Shown here: in pieces, positions 36,252 to 45,878 of the stretch | How the letters are laid out: every line of letters begins with the position of its first letter | How positions within the stretch are numbered: the first letter of the stretch is position 1 | NCBI RefSeq assembly: GCF_004364335.1 | Contig: NZ_SOCR01000019.1 | Location: forward strand, 1 to 64,000 | Direction: 5' to 3' | Length of the DNA stretch: 64,000 bases | DNA from: Pseudomonas graminis | GTDB taxonomy: Bacteria; Pseudomonadota; Gammaproteobacteria; Pseudomonadales; Pseudomonadaceae | Notes under the pieces: generated by a model | Databases searched by the model: none | Seen by the model: only the letters and a program-made list of their open reading frames with translations | What the model was told of the DNA's origin: nothing | Made by a program: the position numbers and the translations under genes

Positions 36252-38522
36252 ATGTTAAACCGTGAGCTCGAAGTCACCCTCAATCTGGCTTTCAAGGAGG
36301 CCCGCTCTAAACGTCATGAGTTCATGACCGTCGAGCACCTCCTGCTGGCCCTATTGGACAATGAGGCTGCCGCCACCGTACTGCGTGCCTGCGGCGCAAA
36401 CCTCGACAAACTGAAACACGACCTCCAGGAGTTCATCGACTCCACCACGCCGCTGATTCCCGTCCATGACGAGGATCGCGAGACCCAACCTACACTCGGC
36501 TTCCAGCGCGTTCTACAGCGTGCGGTTTTTCATGTGCAGAGCTCCGGCAAGCGGGAAGTCACTGGCGCAAACGTGCTGGTGGCAATCTTCAGCGAGCAGG
36601 AAAGCCAGGCAGTGTTCCTGCTCAAGCAGCAGAGCGTTGCCCGTATCGATGTCGTCAACTATATCGCCCACGGTATTTCCAAAGTGCCTGGGCATGGCGA
36701 TCAATCTGAAGGTGAGCAAGATATGCAGGATGACGAGGGCGGTGAGTCTTCTTCCTCAGGCAATCCTCTGGATGCCTATGCGAGCAACCTGAATGAACTG
36801 GCCCGTCAAGGCCGCATCGATCCGCTGGTAGGGCGCGAGATGGAAGTCGAGCGCGTCGCTCAGATTCTCGCGCGGCGCCGCAAGAACAACCCGCTGCTGG
36901 TGGGCGAGGCCGGGGTGGGTAAAACCGCCATTGCCGAAGGTCTGGCCAAACGCATCGTCGACAACCAGGTGCCGGACCTGCTGGCCAACAGCGTCGTGTA
37001 CTCCCTCGACCTGGGCGCACTGCTGGCCGGTACCAAGTACCGTGGGGATTTCGAAAAACGCTTCAAGGCGCTGCTCGGCGAGTTGAAGAAACGCCCCCAC
37101 GCGATCCTGTTCATCGACGAAATCCACACCATCATCGGTGCGGGCGCTGCGTCAGGTGGCGTGATGGACGCTTCCAACCTGCTAAAGCCGCTGCTGTCGT
37201 CGGGTGACATCCGCTGCATCGGCTCGACCACGTTCCAGGAATTCCGCGGCATCTTCGAGAAAGACCGTGCGCTGGCCCGTCGCTTCCAGAAGGTTGACGT
37301 CTCCGAGCCATCCGTCGAAGACACCATCGGCATTCTGCGCGGCCTGAAAGGTCGTTTCGAACAGCATCACAATATCGAATACAGCGACGAGGCCCTGCGT
37401 GCCGCTGCTGAACTGGCATCGCGCTATATCAATGACCGTCACATGCCCGACAAGGCCATTGACGTGATTGACGAGGCGGGCGCCTATCAGCGGCTGCAAC
37501 CGGTGGAAATGCGCGTCAAGCGTATTGAAGTGCCACAGGTTGAAGACATCGTGGCGAAGATCGCGCGGATTCCTCCAAAGCACGTCAACAGCTCCGACAA
37601 AGAGTTGCTGCGTAACCTGGAGCGCGACCTGAAGCTGACGGTGTTCGGTCAGGATGCAGCCATCGACTCGTTGTCCACCGCGATCAAACTGTCGCGTGCC
37701 GGCCTCAAGTCGCCGGACAAGCCTGTCGGCTCGTTCCTGTTTGCAGGTCCGACCGGTGTCGGTAAAACCGAGGCAGCGCGTCAACTGGCCAAGGCGCTGG
37801 GTATCGAGCTGGTGCGTTTCGACATGTCCGAGTACATGGAGCGTCACACCGTATCGCGGCTGATCGGTGCGCCGCCGGGCTATGTCGGTTTTGATCAGGG
37901 CGGCCTGCTGACTGAAGCGGTCACCAAACAGCCGCATTGCGTGCTGCTGCTCGATGAGATCGAGAAGGCACACCCGGAAGTCTTCAACCTGTTGCTGCAG
38001 GTCATGGACCACGGGACGCTGACCGACAACAACGGGCGCAAGGCGGACTTCCGCAATGTGATCGTGATCATGACCACCAACGCCGGTGCAGAAACGGCAG
38101 CGAGGGCTTCGATCGGTTTCACCCATCAGGATCACTCCTCTGATGCGATGGAAGTGATCAAGAAGAGCTTCACGCCGGAATTCCGCAACCGTCTGGACAC
38201 CATCATTCAATTCGGTCGCCTCAGCCATGAGGTCATCAAGAACGTGGTGGACAAGTTCCTTACCGAACTTCAGGCGCAACTGGAAGACAAGCGCGTACTG
38301 CTGGAAGTGACCGACGCGGTGAGGGGTTACCTGGCCGAAGAGGGTTATGACGCAGCGATGGGTGCACGCCCGATGGCACGTCTGATCCAGGAAAAGATCA
38401 AGCGTCCTCTGGCCGAGGAGATCCTCTTCGGCGAGTTGTCCGAGCATGGCGGTGTTGTACACATCGACTTCAAGGACGGCGAGATCACCTTCGAGTACGA
38501 AACCACGGCTGAAATGGCCTGA
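36252..38522 (+). CDS. clpA: ATP-dependent Clp protease ATP-binding subunit ClpA
   Basis: AAA+ unfoldase, 756 residues: N domain (1 to about 145, two repeats) that binds ClpS, an acidic linker (QDMQDDEGGESSSSG), D1 with Walker A GEAGVGKT near 218, and D2 with Walker A GPTGVGKT near 499. The ClpP-docking loop is visible as SIGFTHQ near residue 620. GAGGTGAAG gives a good ribosome site. A terminator follows. ClpP itself is not in this window. Confidence 0.97.
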   Translation: MLNRELEVTLNLAFKEARSKRHEFMTVEHLLLALLDNEAAATVLRACGANLDKLKHDLQEFIDSTTPLIPVHDEDRETQPTLGFQRVLQRAVFHVQSSGKREVTGANVLVAIFSEQESQAVFLLKQQSVARIDVVNYIAHGISKVPGHGDQSEGEQDMQDDEGGESSSSGNPLDAYASNLNELARQGRIDPLVGREMEVERVAQILARRRKNNPLLVGEAGVGKTAIAEGLAKRIVDNQVPDLLANSVVYSLDLGALLAGTKYRGDFEKRFKALLGELKKRPHAILFIDEIHTIIGAGAASGGVMDASNLLKPLLSSGDIRCIGSTTFQEFRGIFEKDRALARRFQKVDVSEPSVEDTIGILRGLKGRFEQHHNIEYSDEALRAAAELASRYINDRHMPDKAIDVIDEAGAYQRLQPVEMRVKRIEVPQVEDIVAKIARIPPKHVNSSDKELLRNLERDLKLTVFGQDAAIDSLSTAIKLSRAGLKSPDKPVGSFLFAGPTGVGKTEAARQLAKALGIELVRFDMSEYMERHTVSRLIGAPPGYVGFDQGGLLTEAVTKQPHCVLLLDEIEKAHPEVFNLLLQVMDHGTLTDNNGRKADFRNVIVIMTTNAGAETAARASIGFTHQDHSSDAMEVIKKSFTPEFRNRLDTIIQFGRLSHEVIKNVVDKFLTELQAQLEDKRVLLEVTDAVRGYLAEEGYDAAMGARPMARLIQEKIKRPLAEEILFGELSEHGGVVHIDFKDGEITFEYETTAEMA

Positions 38523-38548
38523 CGTTTCGGGTGACTGCAATAAACCTG

Positions 38549-38573
38549 AAAGGCGCCGATTGGCGCCTTTTTT
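38549..38573 (+). terminator. Terminator of clpSA
   Basis: The stem AAAGGCGCC / GGCGCCTTT with loop GATT is followed by TTT. It lies 27 bases after the clpA stop. Confidence 0.88.
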
Positions 38574-38631
38574 GTTGGCGTCATGGTCGTGATTCGTGAC
38601 GCATGATGAGACTTGACGCTTCGCACGATCC

Positions 38632-38717
38632 GTAGGAGCCGGCTTGCTGGCGAATACGTTGGTCAGGGATGAGTATGTCGGCTGACACGATGCATTCGCC
38701 AGCAAGCCGGCTCCTAC
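38632..38717. repeat. REP-like inverted pair, family A
   Basis: Exact 24-bp arms 38632-38655 and 38694-38717 around 38 bases, between the convergent ends of clpA and infA. This gap of about 300 bases contains only the repeat and two terminators. Confidence 0.9.
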
Positions 38718-38785
38718 GGGGTTACGGCGCTGCAACGATGGCGAGCGTTCAAACAGAAAGCGGGGGTCTTGAGTCCCGCGCACAC

Positions 38786-38815
38786 AAAAACGCCCGGCAT
38801 GTGCCGGGCGTTTTT
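38786..38815 (-). terminator. Terminator of infA
   Basis: The stem CGCCCGGC / GCCGGGCG is flanked by five A and five T, effective on either strand. It lies 11 bases from the infA stop. Confidence 0.88.
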
Positions 38816-38826
38816 GTTAAGACCTG

Positions 38827-39045
38827 TTAGCGGGCGCGGTAGGTGATGCGCCCTTTGCTCAAGTCGTAGGGCGTCAGCTCAACGCGGACCTTGTCGCCGG
38901 TAAGAATGCGGATGTAGTTCTTGCGCATCTTGCCGGAGATGTGCGCGGTTACGACGTGCCCATTTTCCAACTCCACACGGAACATGGTGTTGGGCAGGGT
39001 GTCGACGACAGTGCCTTCCATTTCGAAGCTGTCTTCTTTCGACAT
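38827..39045 (-). CDS. infA: Translation initiation factor IF-1
   Basis: A 72-residue S1-type OB-fold protein binding the ribosomal A site during initiation. The sequence segments [20 protein letters not shown] and [20 protein letters not shown] are near-invariant in the family. It sits in the conserved clpA-infA-bpt-aat order, on the opposite strand from clpA. Confidence 0.98.
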
Positions 39046-39146
39046 GCAGTAAAGCCCTCGGTATCCAATGAATGGCCCGGTGCAAACGGCAGCCAGGCAA
39101 AAGCGGGCTGCATTGTGCCCGAAAATTGAGGGTTAAGCCAAGGGCT

Positions 39147-39854
39147 TCAGTAAAGAGTGACCCATCTTTGGTTGGTGAGCAGTTCGATGGGGCGATATTG
39201 GGTCTTGTAATTCATCTTTTTGCAGTTTTTTATCCAGTAGCCGAGGTACACCGCATGCAACTGCAGACGTGCGGCCTCGGCAATCTGCCAGAGAATTGCG
39301 TAACGCCCGAGGCTGCGGCGCTCTTGCGAAGGTTCGTAGAACGTGTAAACGGCAGAAAGCCCGTTGGGCAGCAGGTCAGTGACGGCCACGGCGAGCAGCC
39401 TGCCTTCCAGGCGGAATTCGTAAAAACGCGAAAACGGCAGGTCCCTGACCAGGAAGGTGGAAAACTGGTCCCGGCTCGGTGGAAACATATCGCCATCGGC
39501 ATGGCGCTGCTCGATGTAACGCTGATACAGATCGAAATACTCCTCGCTGAAATGCGGCTTGGTGCTCGTCACTTCGACGTCGGCGTTCCTTTTGAAAATA
39601 CGTTTTTGCTGACGATCGGGCACGAACAGTCCGACAGGAATGCGCGCAGGCACGCACGCGCTGCAGTTCTGGCAGTGCGGACGGTAAAGATGATCGCCAC
39701 TGCGGCGAAACCCCATGTCCGAGAGATCGGCATAGACCTGGACGTCCATTGGCTGGCTGGGGTCGAGAAACAGCGTGGTGGCTTGTTCCTCGGGCAGGTA
39801 GCTACAGGAGTGGGGTTGAGTGGCATAGAACTTCAGCCGCGCCAGCTCGGTCAT
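39147..39854 (-). CDS. bpt: Aspartate/glutamate leucyltransferase (Bpt)
   Basis: Transfers Leu from leucyl-tRNA to N-terminal Asp or Glu, making them ClpS-recognisable degrons. The 235-residue protein has the N-terminal Cys motifs of the ATE family (SCSYLPEEQATTLF and HCQNCSACVPARIPV) and the C-terminal YLGYWIKNCKKMNYKTQYRPIELL. It was formerly annotated as arginyl-tRNA transferase. The ATG at 39854 is chosen from family alignment. It lies 47 bases downstream of aat in the same orientation. Confidence 0.93.
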   Translation of the reverse strand: MTELARLKFYATQPHSCSYLPEEQATTLFLDPSQPMDVQVYADLSDMGFRRSGDHLYRPHCQNCSACVPARIPVGLFVPDRQQKRIFKRNADVEVTSTKPHFSEEYFDLYQRYIEQRHADGDMFPPSRDQFSTFLVRDLPFSRFYEFRLEGRLLAVAVTDLLPNGLSAVYTFYEPSQERRSLGRYAILWQIAEAARLQLHAVYLGYWIKNCKKMNYKTQYRPIELLTNQRWVTLY

Positions 39855-39901
39855 GATCAACCCTCGAGAAAAACTGTAGACATCAGTGTAAGCCAGCCCA
39901 A

Positions 39902-40591
39902 TCAAACTCGCCTAGGCGACCAATCGGCGTAATTGCTCGCATCGAGGTGTTTGTGCAGATAGTCGGCGAAGGTCTGGCGCGCAATCGAGCGCGCGCCAAG
40001 GCTTAGCAGGTGCTCGGTAGGCATTTGGCAATCAATCAAGACAAAACCCGATTCCTTCAAGTATTCGACCAACGTTGCGAAGCCGACCTTCGAAGCGTTG
40101 TCGGCGCGGCTGAACATTGATTCGCCGAAAAACAACTGGCCCATCGCCAATCCGTACAGGCCACCCACCAGCGCCTCGCCGTCCCAGACCTCAACACTGT
40201 GGGCGAAGCCGCGGGCGTGCAGTTCGATGTAGGCCGCCTGCATCGAGCCGGTGATCCACGTGCCGTCGGTGTAGGCCCGGGGTTCGGCGCACGCCTGAAT
40301 CACCGCCGCGAAATCCTGATCGAAGGTGACCCGATAACGCCCCTGGCGCAGCAGCTTGCCCAGGCTACGTGAGACATGCAGCTCGTCCGGAAAAAGCACG
40401 GTGCGCGGGTCCGGTGACCACCAGAGAATCGGCTGGCCCTGTTGATACCAGGGAAAACAGCCATGCCGGTACGCAGCAATCAGGCGATCGGCAGACAAAT
40501 CGCCGCCACCGGCCAACAGTCCGTTGGGCTCGCGCATGGCTTTTTCCAGCGGTGGGAAATCAAGGGTGTCGCGTTGTAACCAGGTCAGCAT
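39902..40591 (-). CDS. aat: Leucyl/phenylalanyl-tRNA-protein transferase
   Basis: Adds Leu or Phe from charged tRNA to N-terminal Lys or Arg. The 229-residue protein contains the family signature GLLAGGGDLSADRLIAAYRHGCFPWY, WWSPDPRTVLFP and GGLYGLAMGQLFFGESMFSR. With bpt, clpS and clpA it completes the N-degron pathway within 5 kb. In P. aeruginosa trxB1 lies between aat and ftsK (from memory); here that interval has no gene. Confidence 0.95.
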   Translation of the reverse strand: MLTWLQRDTLDFPPLEKAMREPNGLLAGGGDLSADRLIAAYRHGCFPWYQQGQPILWWSPDPRTVLFPDELHVSRSLGKLLRQGRYRVTFDQDFAAVIQACAEPRAYTDGTWITGSMQAAYIELHARGFAHSVEVWDGEALVGGLYGLAMGQLFFGESMFSRADNASKVGFATLVEYLKESGFVLIDCQMPTEHLLSLGARSIARQTFADYLHKHLDASNYADWSPRRV

Positions 40592-41041
40592 GGCATCCAG
40601 ACTTCACGAGAGGGGAGGGGAGTCAACGCCGGCTTGCAACTCCGTGCTGCAACTGCGGTCACAAGCCGCTTGGTTGCGCCCGGGAGCGGGAACCGTTGGT
40701 GCCTTCATCCGGGCATGGCATTTTGACAGTTCAAGGGCGCAGGAAAAACACGCCATAAGCCTTTGTCGGCAAAGAAAATGCGTGCTCAAATTGTCAGCGG
40801 CCGGCGAAGCTTGAACATCTGCAAGCGCCGCGCCAGACTAACGTAGCGCGCGGCGCGCAAATCCGTACAATGCCGAGGTTGTTTAACCTCATTTCAAGTC
40901 ACCTGTCGAGCGTGCGTTATCGCAGGCGTGGTTTTCCCGAGCGTCAAGCCGCTGTTCAGGATAGCCAATGCCATTTCGTCAAGGCAGTCGTACACAGTCA
41001 ATCATCAGATGTTCGCGCTTGCGCGCAGGAATTGAAGCGTT
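40592..41041. other. Gap between aat and ftsK, with candidate ftsK promoter
   Basis: About 450 bases without a supportable gene. A -10-like TACAAT lies at 40866-40871, followed at once by a perfect small hairpin GAGGTT-GTTT-AACCTC (40875-40890), which would sit near the transcript start. The leader to ftsK would be about 165 bases. The ORF at 40524-40814 overlaps aat and has no family resemblance. Confidence 0.4.
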
Positions 41042-43447
41042 TTGAAGAAATCCACCATAGCACCCACCCCCGTTCCGCTTTGGCGGCAGCACCTGCACTA
41101 CCGGCTCAAGGAAGGTGCACTGATCGCGTTCGGCGCACTTTGCCTCTATCTGATCATGGCGCTGTTGACCTACGATCAGGGCGATCCGGGCTGGAGTCAC
41201 ACGAGCAGCTCGGCCCAGGTACAGAACGCTGCAGGCCTTGCCGGTGCTTATTCCGCCGACATCCTGTTCATGATCCTCGGCTACTTCGCCTACATCTTCC
41301 CGTTGCTGCTGGGCGTCAAGGCCTATCAGGTTTTCCGCCATCGCCATGAGCCATGGCAATGGAGCGGCTGGCTGTTCTCCTGGCGCATGATCGGTCTGGT
41401 ATTTCTCGTGCTGGCCGGCGCTTCGCTGGCGCACTTGCACTTTCATTCTGCATCGGGCCTGCCGGGCTCGGCCGGCGGCGTGCTGGGCGAGGTGCTGGGC
41501 GATCTGGCCAAGCGCGCGCTGAATGTCCAGGGCAGCACCTTGCTGTTCATCGCCTTGTTCCTCTTCGGCCTGACCGTGTTCACCGATTTGTCCTGGTTCA
41601 AGGTCATGGACAACACCGGCAAGATCACGCTGGACCTGATCGAGCTGTTCACCGGCTCGGTCAACCGCTGGTGGACCGCCCGCAACGAGCGCAAGCAGAT
41701 GGTGGCTCAGCTGCGTGAAGTCGACATGCGTGTCGACGAAGTGGTCGCTCCGGTGGCCCCGGATCGTCGGGAGCAGGCCAAAGCCAAGGAACGCATCATT
41801 GAGCGCGAGCAAGCACTGACCGAACACATGGCCGCCCGTGAGAAGCACGTGCCCGCCGTCATTGCGCCGGCACCGCCACGGGCACCGGAGCCGAGCAAGC
41901 GCGTACAGAAAGAGAAACAGACGCCGTTGTTCGTCGACAGCGCCGTGGAAGGCACCTTGCCACCGATCTCTATCCTCGACCCGGCCGAGAAGAAGCAGCT
42001 CAACTATTCGCCTGAATCCTTGGCGGCGGTGGGTCATCTGCTGGAGATCAAGCTCAAGGAATTCGGCGTCGAGGTCACCGTGGACTCGATTCATCCGGGC
42101 CCGGTGATTACCCGTTACGAAATCCAGCCGGCTGCCGGCGTGAAAGTCAGCCGTATCTCGAACCTGGCGAAAGACCTTGCGCGCTCCCTGGCAGTGACCA
42201 GCGTCCGTGTGGTTGAGGTCATTCCCGGCAAGACCACCGTCGGTATCGAAATCCCCAATGAGGATCGCCAGATCGTGCGCTTCTCCGAGGTCCTCTCGAC
42301 GCCGGAGTACGACGACGCAAAATCGCCGGTCACCCTTGCGCTGGGTCATGACATCGGCGGCAAGCCGGTCATCACCGACCTCGCCAAGATGCCCCACCTG
42401 CTGGTCGCCGGTACCACCGGTTCCGGTAAATCGGTGGGCGTGAACGCCATGATCCTGTCGATCCTGTTCAAGTCCGGGCCGGAAGACGCCAAACTGATCA
42501 TGATCGACCCGAAAATGCTCGAGCTGTCGATCTACGAAGGCATCCCGCATCTGCTGTGCCCGGTGGTCACAGATATGAAGGACGCCGCCAACGCTTTGCG
42601 CTGGTCGGTGGCCGAGATGGAACGCCGCTACAAACTGATGGCCAAGATGGGCGTGCGTAACCTGTCGGGTTTCAACCAGAAGGTACGCGAAGCCGAGGAA
42701 GCCGGCACGCCGCTGTCTGACCCGCTGTACCACCGCGAAAGCATTCACGACGAAGCGCCGCTGCTGACCAAGCTGCCGACCATCGTCGTGGTGGTCGACG
42801 AGTTCGCCGACATGATGATGATCGTCGGCAAGAAGGTCGAAGAACTCATCGCCCGTATTGCCCAGAAGGCCCGTGCGGCAGGTATCCACTTGATCCTCGC
42901 GACCCAGCGACCTTCGGTGGACGTGATCACCGGCCTGATCAAGGCGAACATTCCGACGCGCATGGCGTTCCAGGTGTCGAGCAAAATCGACTCCCGGACC
43001 ATCATCGATCAGGGCGGCGCCGAGCAACTGCTCGGTCATGGCGACATGCTCTACATGCCGCCGGGCACCAGCCTGCCGATTCGTGTGCACGGCGCGTTCG
43101 TGTCGGACGAAGAGGTTCACCGCGTCGTTGAGGCGTGGAAGCTGCGTGGAACGCCCAACTACAACGACGACATCCTGGCCGGCGTTGAAGAGCCGGGCAG
43201 TGGCTTCGACGGCGGTGGCGGCGGCGGTGATGGCGAAGACAGCGAAAGCGACGCGCTGTACGACGAGGCGGTCAAGTTCGTGCTGGAAAGCCGTCGTGCG
43301 TCGATCTCTGCGGTGCAGCGCAAACTGAAGATTGGCTACAACCGCGCCGCACGCATGATCGAAACCATGGAAAACGCCGGCGTCGTGACACCCATGAATA
43401 CCAACGGCTCGCGCGAAGTGATTGCGCCAGCCCCTGTGCGTGACTGA
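41042..43447 (+). CDS. ftsK: DNA translocase FtsK
   Basis: Septal DNA pump that resolves chromosome dimers through XerCD at dif. The 801-residue protein has four N-terminal transmembrane helices (about 25-190), a short linker, the alpha/beta motor with Walker A GTTGSGKS near 457 and Walker B IVVVVDEFAD, a Gly-rich hinge (FDGGGGGGDGEDSESD, about 720-735), and the C-terminal gamma winged helix that reads KOPS. Translation appears to start at TTG 41042 (LKKSTIAPT), as in other pseudomonads. Confidence 0.95.
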   Translation: MKKSTIAPTPVPLWRQHLHYRLKEGALIAFGALCLYLIMALLTYDQGDPGWSHTSSSAQVQNAAGLAGAYSADILFMILGYFAYIFPLLLGVKAYQVFRHRHEPWQWSGWLFSWRMIGLVFLVLAGASLAHLHFHSASGLPGSAGGVLGEVLGDLAKRALNVQGSTLLFIALFLFGLTVFTDLSWFKVMDNTGKITLDLIELFTGSVNRWWTARNERKQMVAQLREVDMRVDEVVAPVAPDRREQAKAKERIIEREQALTEHMAAREKHVPAVIAPAPPRAPEPSKRVQKEKQTPLFVDSAVEGTLPPISILDPAEKKQLNYSPESLAAVGHLLEIKLKEFGVEVTVDSIHPGPVITRYEIQPAAGVKVSRISNLAKDLARSLAVTSVRVVEVIPGKTTVGIEIPNEDRQIVRFSEVLSTPEYDDAKSPVTLALGHDIGGKPVITDLAKMPHLLVAGTTGSGKSVGVNAMILSILFKSGPEDAKLIMIDPKMLELSIYEGIPHLLCPVVTDMKDAANALRWSVAEMERRYKLMAKMGVRNLSGFNQKVREAEEAGTPLSDPLYHRESIHDEAPLLTKLPTIVVVVDEFADMMMIVGKKVEELIARIAQKARAAGIHLILATQRPSVDVITGLIKANIPTRMAFQVSSKIDSRTIIDQGGAEQLLGHGDMLYMPPGTSLPIRVHGAFVSDEEVHRVVEAWKLRGTPNYNDDILAGVEEPGSGFDGGGGGGDGEDSESDALYDEAVKFVLESRRASISAVQRKLKIGYNRAARMIETMENAGVVTPMNTNGSREVIAPAPVRD

Positions 43448-43523
43448 CACTTCCCGGTCGTGCTTTACCGGGCGGCGCCATCGCGGCGATGCCCGGCTTC
43501 AACCATAATCAAAGAGGAATCCC

Positions 43524-44147
43524 ATGCGTCTTATCCGCATGCTGTTGGTATCTGCACTGGCTTTTTCCGCTCTCTCGGCCCACGCCGACGACAAGGACGT
43601 GGCACGTCTGACCCAACTGCTGGAAAGCTCGAAAACCCTGAGCGGGCGTTTTTCCCAGCTCACCCTCGACGGGGGCGGCACCCAGTTGCAGGAAACTGCC
43701 GGTGAGATGACCCTGCAGCGTCCGGGCCTGTTCTACTGGCACACCGACGCGCCGCAAGAGCAAACGATGGTTTCCGATGGCAAGAAGGTTTCCCTGTGGG
43801 ACCCTGACCTGGAACAGGTCACCATCAAGACCCTCGACCAGCGCCTGACTCAGACCCCGGCGCTGCTGCTGTCCGGCGATGTCTCAAAAATCAGCGAAAG
43901 CTTCGACATCACCGCCAAGGAAGCGGGCGGCGTGATCGACTTCGTGCTCAAGCCTAAATCCAAGGATACGCTGTTCGACAGCCTGCGCCTGTCCTTTCGC
44001 AACGGCATGATCAACGACATGCAACTGATCGACAGCGTCGGCCAGCGCACCAATATCCTGTTCACCGGCGTCAAGGCCAATGAGCCTGTCGCGGCGAGCA
44101 AATTCCAGTTCCAGATTCCGAAAGGCGCTGACGTCATTCAGGAATAA
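43524..44147 (+). CDS. lolA: Outer-membrane lipoprotein carrier protein LolA
   Basis: Periplasmic chaperone ferrying lipoproteins from LolCDE to LolB. The 207-residue precursor has a signal peptide cut after about residue 21 (ALSAHA-DDKD). The mature part shows the LolA start VARLTQLLESSKTLSGRFSQ, the conserved Arg in the RPGLFYWH strand and the late FTGVKANEPVAASKFQF. AGAGGA precedes the ATG. It lies between ftsK and rarA, an order shared with E. coli. Confidence 0.95.
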   Translation: MRLIRMLLVSALAFSALSAHADDKDVARLTQLLESSKTLSGRFSQLTLDGGGTQLQETAGEMTLQRPGLFYWHTDAPQEQTMVSDGKKVSLWDPDLEQVTIKTLDQRLTQTPALLLSGDVSKISESFDITAKEAGGVIDFVLKPKSKDTLFDSLRLSFRNGMINDMQLIDSVGQRTNILFTGVKANEPVAASKFQFQIPKGADVIQE

Positions 44148-44165
44148 AAGGGGTTCGCCTGTTTC

Positions 44166-45488
44166 ATGGACCTGTTCAGCACTGAACCGATCGCGCAACC
44201 GCTTGCAGCCCGCCTGCGAGCGACTAACCTGGACGAGTACGTCGGCCAGCAGCACCTGCTCGCCCACGGCAAGCCACTGCGTGAAGCGCTGGAGCAGGGC
44301 GCGCTGCATTCGATGATTTTCTGGGGGCCGCCCGGCGTCGGTAAAACCACGCTGGCGCGGTTGCTGGCGAAAGTCTCCGACGCGCATTTTGAAACGGTGT
44401 CGGCGGTGCTGGCGGGGGTCAAAGAGATCCGCCAAGCGGTGGAGATTGCCAAGCAACAGGCCGGTCAGTACGGCCGCCGCACCATACTGTTCGTCGACGA
44501 AGTGCACCGCTTCAACAAGTCGCAGCAGGACGCGTTTCTGCCCTACGTCGAAGACGGCACGCTGATCTTCATCGGCGCCACCACCGAAAACCCCTCATTC
44601 GAACTCAATAACGCGCTGCTCTCCCGCGCCCGTGTCTATGTTCTCAAAAGCCTGGACGAAGGGGCGCTGCGTCAGTTGGTCAACCGCGCGCTGACCGAAG
44701 AACGCGGGCTGGGCAATCGGCATCTGAGCCTAGGCGACGAGGCGTTCAAGACGCTTCTGGCCGCAGCGGATGGCGATGGCCGGCGGATGCTCAATCTGCT
44801 GGAGAACGCCTCGGACCTGGCGGAAGACGGCAGCGAAATCGATCCCGAATTGCTGCAGAGCCTGCTCGGTGACAGCCGCCGTCGTTTCGACAAGGGCGGC
44901 GAAGCGTTCTACGACCAGATCTCCGCGTTGCACAAATCCATTCGCGGCTCTAACCCTGACGCCGCGCTGTACTGGTTCGCGCGCATGATCGACGGCGGCT
45001 GTGACCCGTTGTATCTGGCGCGGCGGGTGGTGCGCATGGCCAGCGAAGACATCGGCAACGCCGATCCGCGCGCCTTGCCGCTGTGCATGTCGGCGTGGGA
45101 TGTGCAGGAACGCCTCGGCAGCCCGGAAGGCGAGCTGGCCGTGGCCCAGGCCATCGTTTACCTGGCGTGCGCGCCGAAGAGCAACGCCGTGTACATGGGT
45201 TTCAAGATGGCCATGCGCGAAGCCACCGAGCATGGCTCGCTGGAAGTGCCGTTGCACCTGCGCAACGCGCCGACCAAGCTGATGAAACAGCTGGGCTACG
45301 GCGAAGAATACCGCTACGCCCACGACGAGCCGGACGCTTACGCAGCGGGCGAGGATTACTTCCCGGACGAACTCGAACCGCGCCAGTATTACCAGCCGGT
45401 CCCCCGTGGCCTTGAGCTGAAGATCGGTGAAAAGCTCAAACACCTGTCGGCGCTTGACCGCGCAAGCCCCCGTCAACGGAGAAAATAA
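44166..45488 (+). CDS. rarA: Replication-associated recombination protein RarA (MgsA)
   Basis: AAA+ ATPase acting at stalled replication forks, 440 residues. Walker A GPPGVGKTT lies near 55, Walker B reads ILFVDEVHRF, sensor 1 is IGATTENPSF, and the C-terminal tetramerisation domain contains DPLYLARRVVRMASEDIG. It lies 18 bases after lolA and overlaps crcB by one base (TAATG). Confidence 0.95.
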   Translation: MDLFSTEPIAQPLAARLRATNLDEYVGQQHLLAHGKPLREALEQGALHSMIFWGPPGVGKTTLARLLAKVSDAHFETVSAVLAGVKEIRQAVEIAKQQAGQYGRRTILFVDEVHRFNKSQQDAFLPYVEDGTLIFIGATTENPSFELNNALLSRARVYVLKSLDEGALRQLVNRALTEERGLGNRHLSLGDEAFKTLLAAADGDGRRMLNLLENASDLAEDGSEIDPELLQSLLGDSRRRFDKGGEAFYDQISALHKSIRGSNPDAALYWFARMIDGGCDPLYLARRVVRMASEDIGNADPRALPLCMSAWDVQERLGSPEGELAVAQAIVYLACAPKSNAVYMGFKMAMREATEHGSLEVPLHLRNAPTKLMKQLGYGEEYRYAHDEPDAYAAGEDYFPDELEPRQYYQPVPRGLELKIGEKLKHLSALDRASPRQRRK

Positions 45489-45862
45489 TGATTCAGCTGA
45501 TTCTTGCCGTGTCCGCCGGTGGCGTGGCTGGTACATTATTGCGCTTCGCCACCGGTAACGTGGTTGCCGCGAACTGGCCGCGCTATTTTTACACGGCCAC
45601 GTTGGCAGTGAACCTGGTGGGCTGCCTGCTGATCGGTGTGCTCTACGGGCTGTTTCTGATTCGCCCGGAGGTCCCGATTGAAGTGCGCGCCGGATTGATG
45701 GTGGGAGTCCTCGGTGGCTTGACGACGTTTTCGTCTTTCTCACTGGACACCATTCGTCTGCTTGAAAGCGGCCAGGCTCCTCTGGCCATTGGTTACGCCC
45801 TTATCAGCGTACTGGGCGGGCTGCTCGCGACGTGGGCCGGCCTGTCTTTGACCCGAATTTAA
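45488..45862 (+). CDS. crcB: Fluoride ion channel CrcB/Fluc
   Basis: A 124-residue, four-helix inner-membrane protein that exports fluoride as a dual-topology dimer. Visible features are GGVAGTLLRFATG at the N terminus, the central TLAVNLVGCLLIGVLYG with the conserved Asn, and the GVLGGLTTFSSFSLDTI break that binds Na+ and the Phe box. It starts inside the rarA stop. No fluoride riboswitch is expected or seen, since it lies inside an operon. Confidence 0.95.
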   Translation: MIQLILAVSAGGVAGTLLRFATGNVVAANWPRYFYTATLAVNLVGCLLIGVLYGLFLIRPEVPIEVRAGLMVGVLGGLTTFSSFSLDTIRLLESGQAPLAIGYALISVLGGLLATWAGLSLTRI

Positions 45863-45878
45863 TATACGAGAGACCGAT

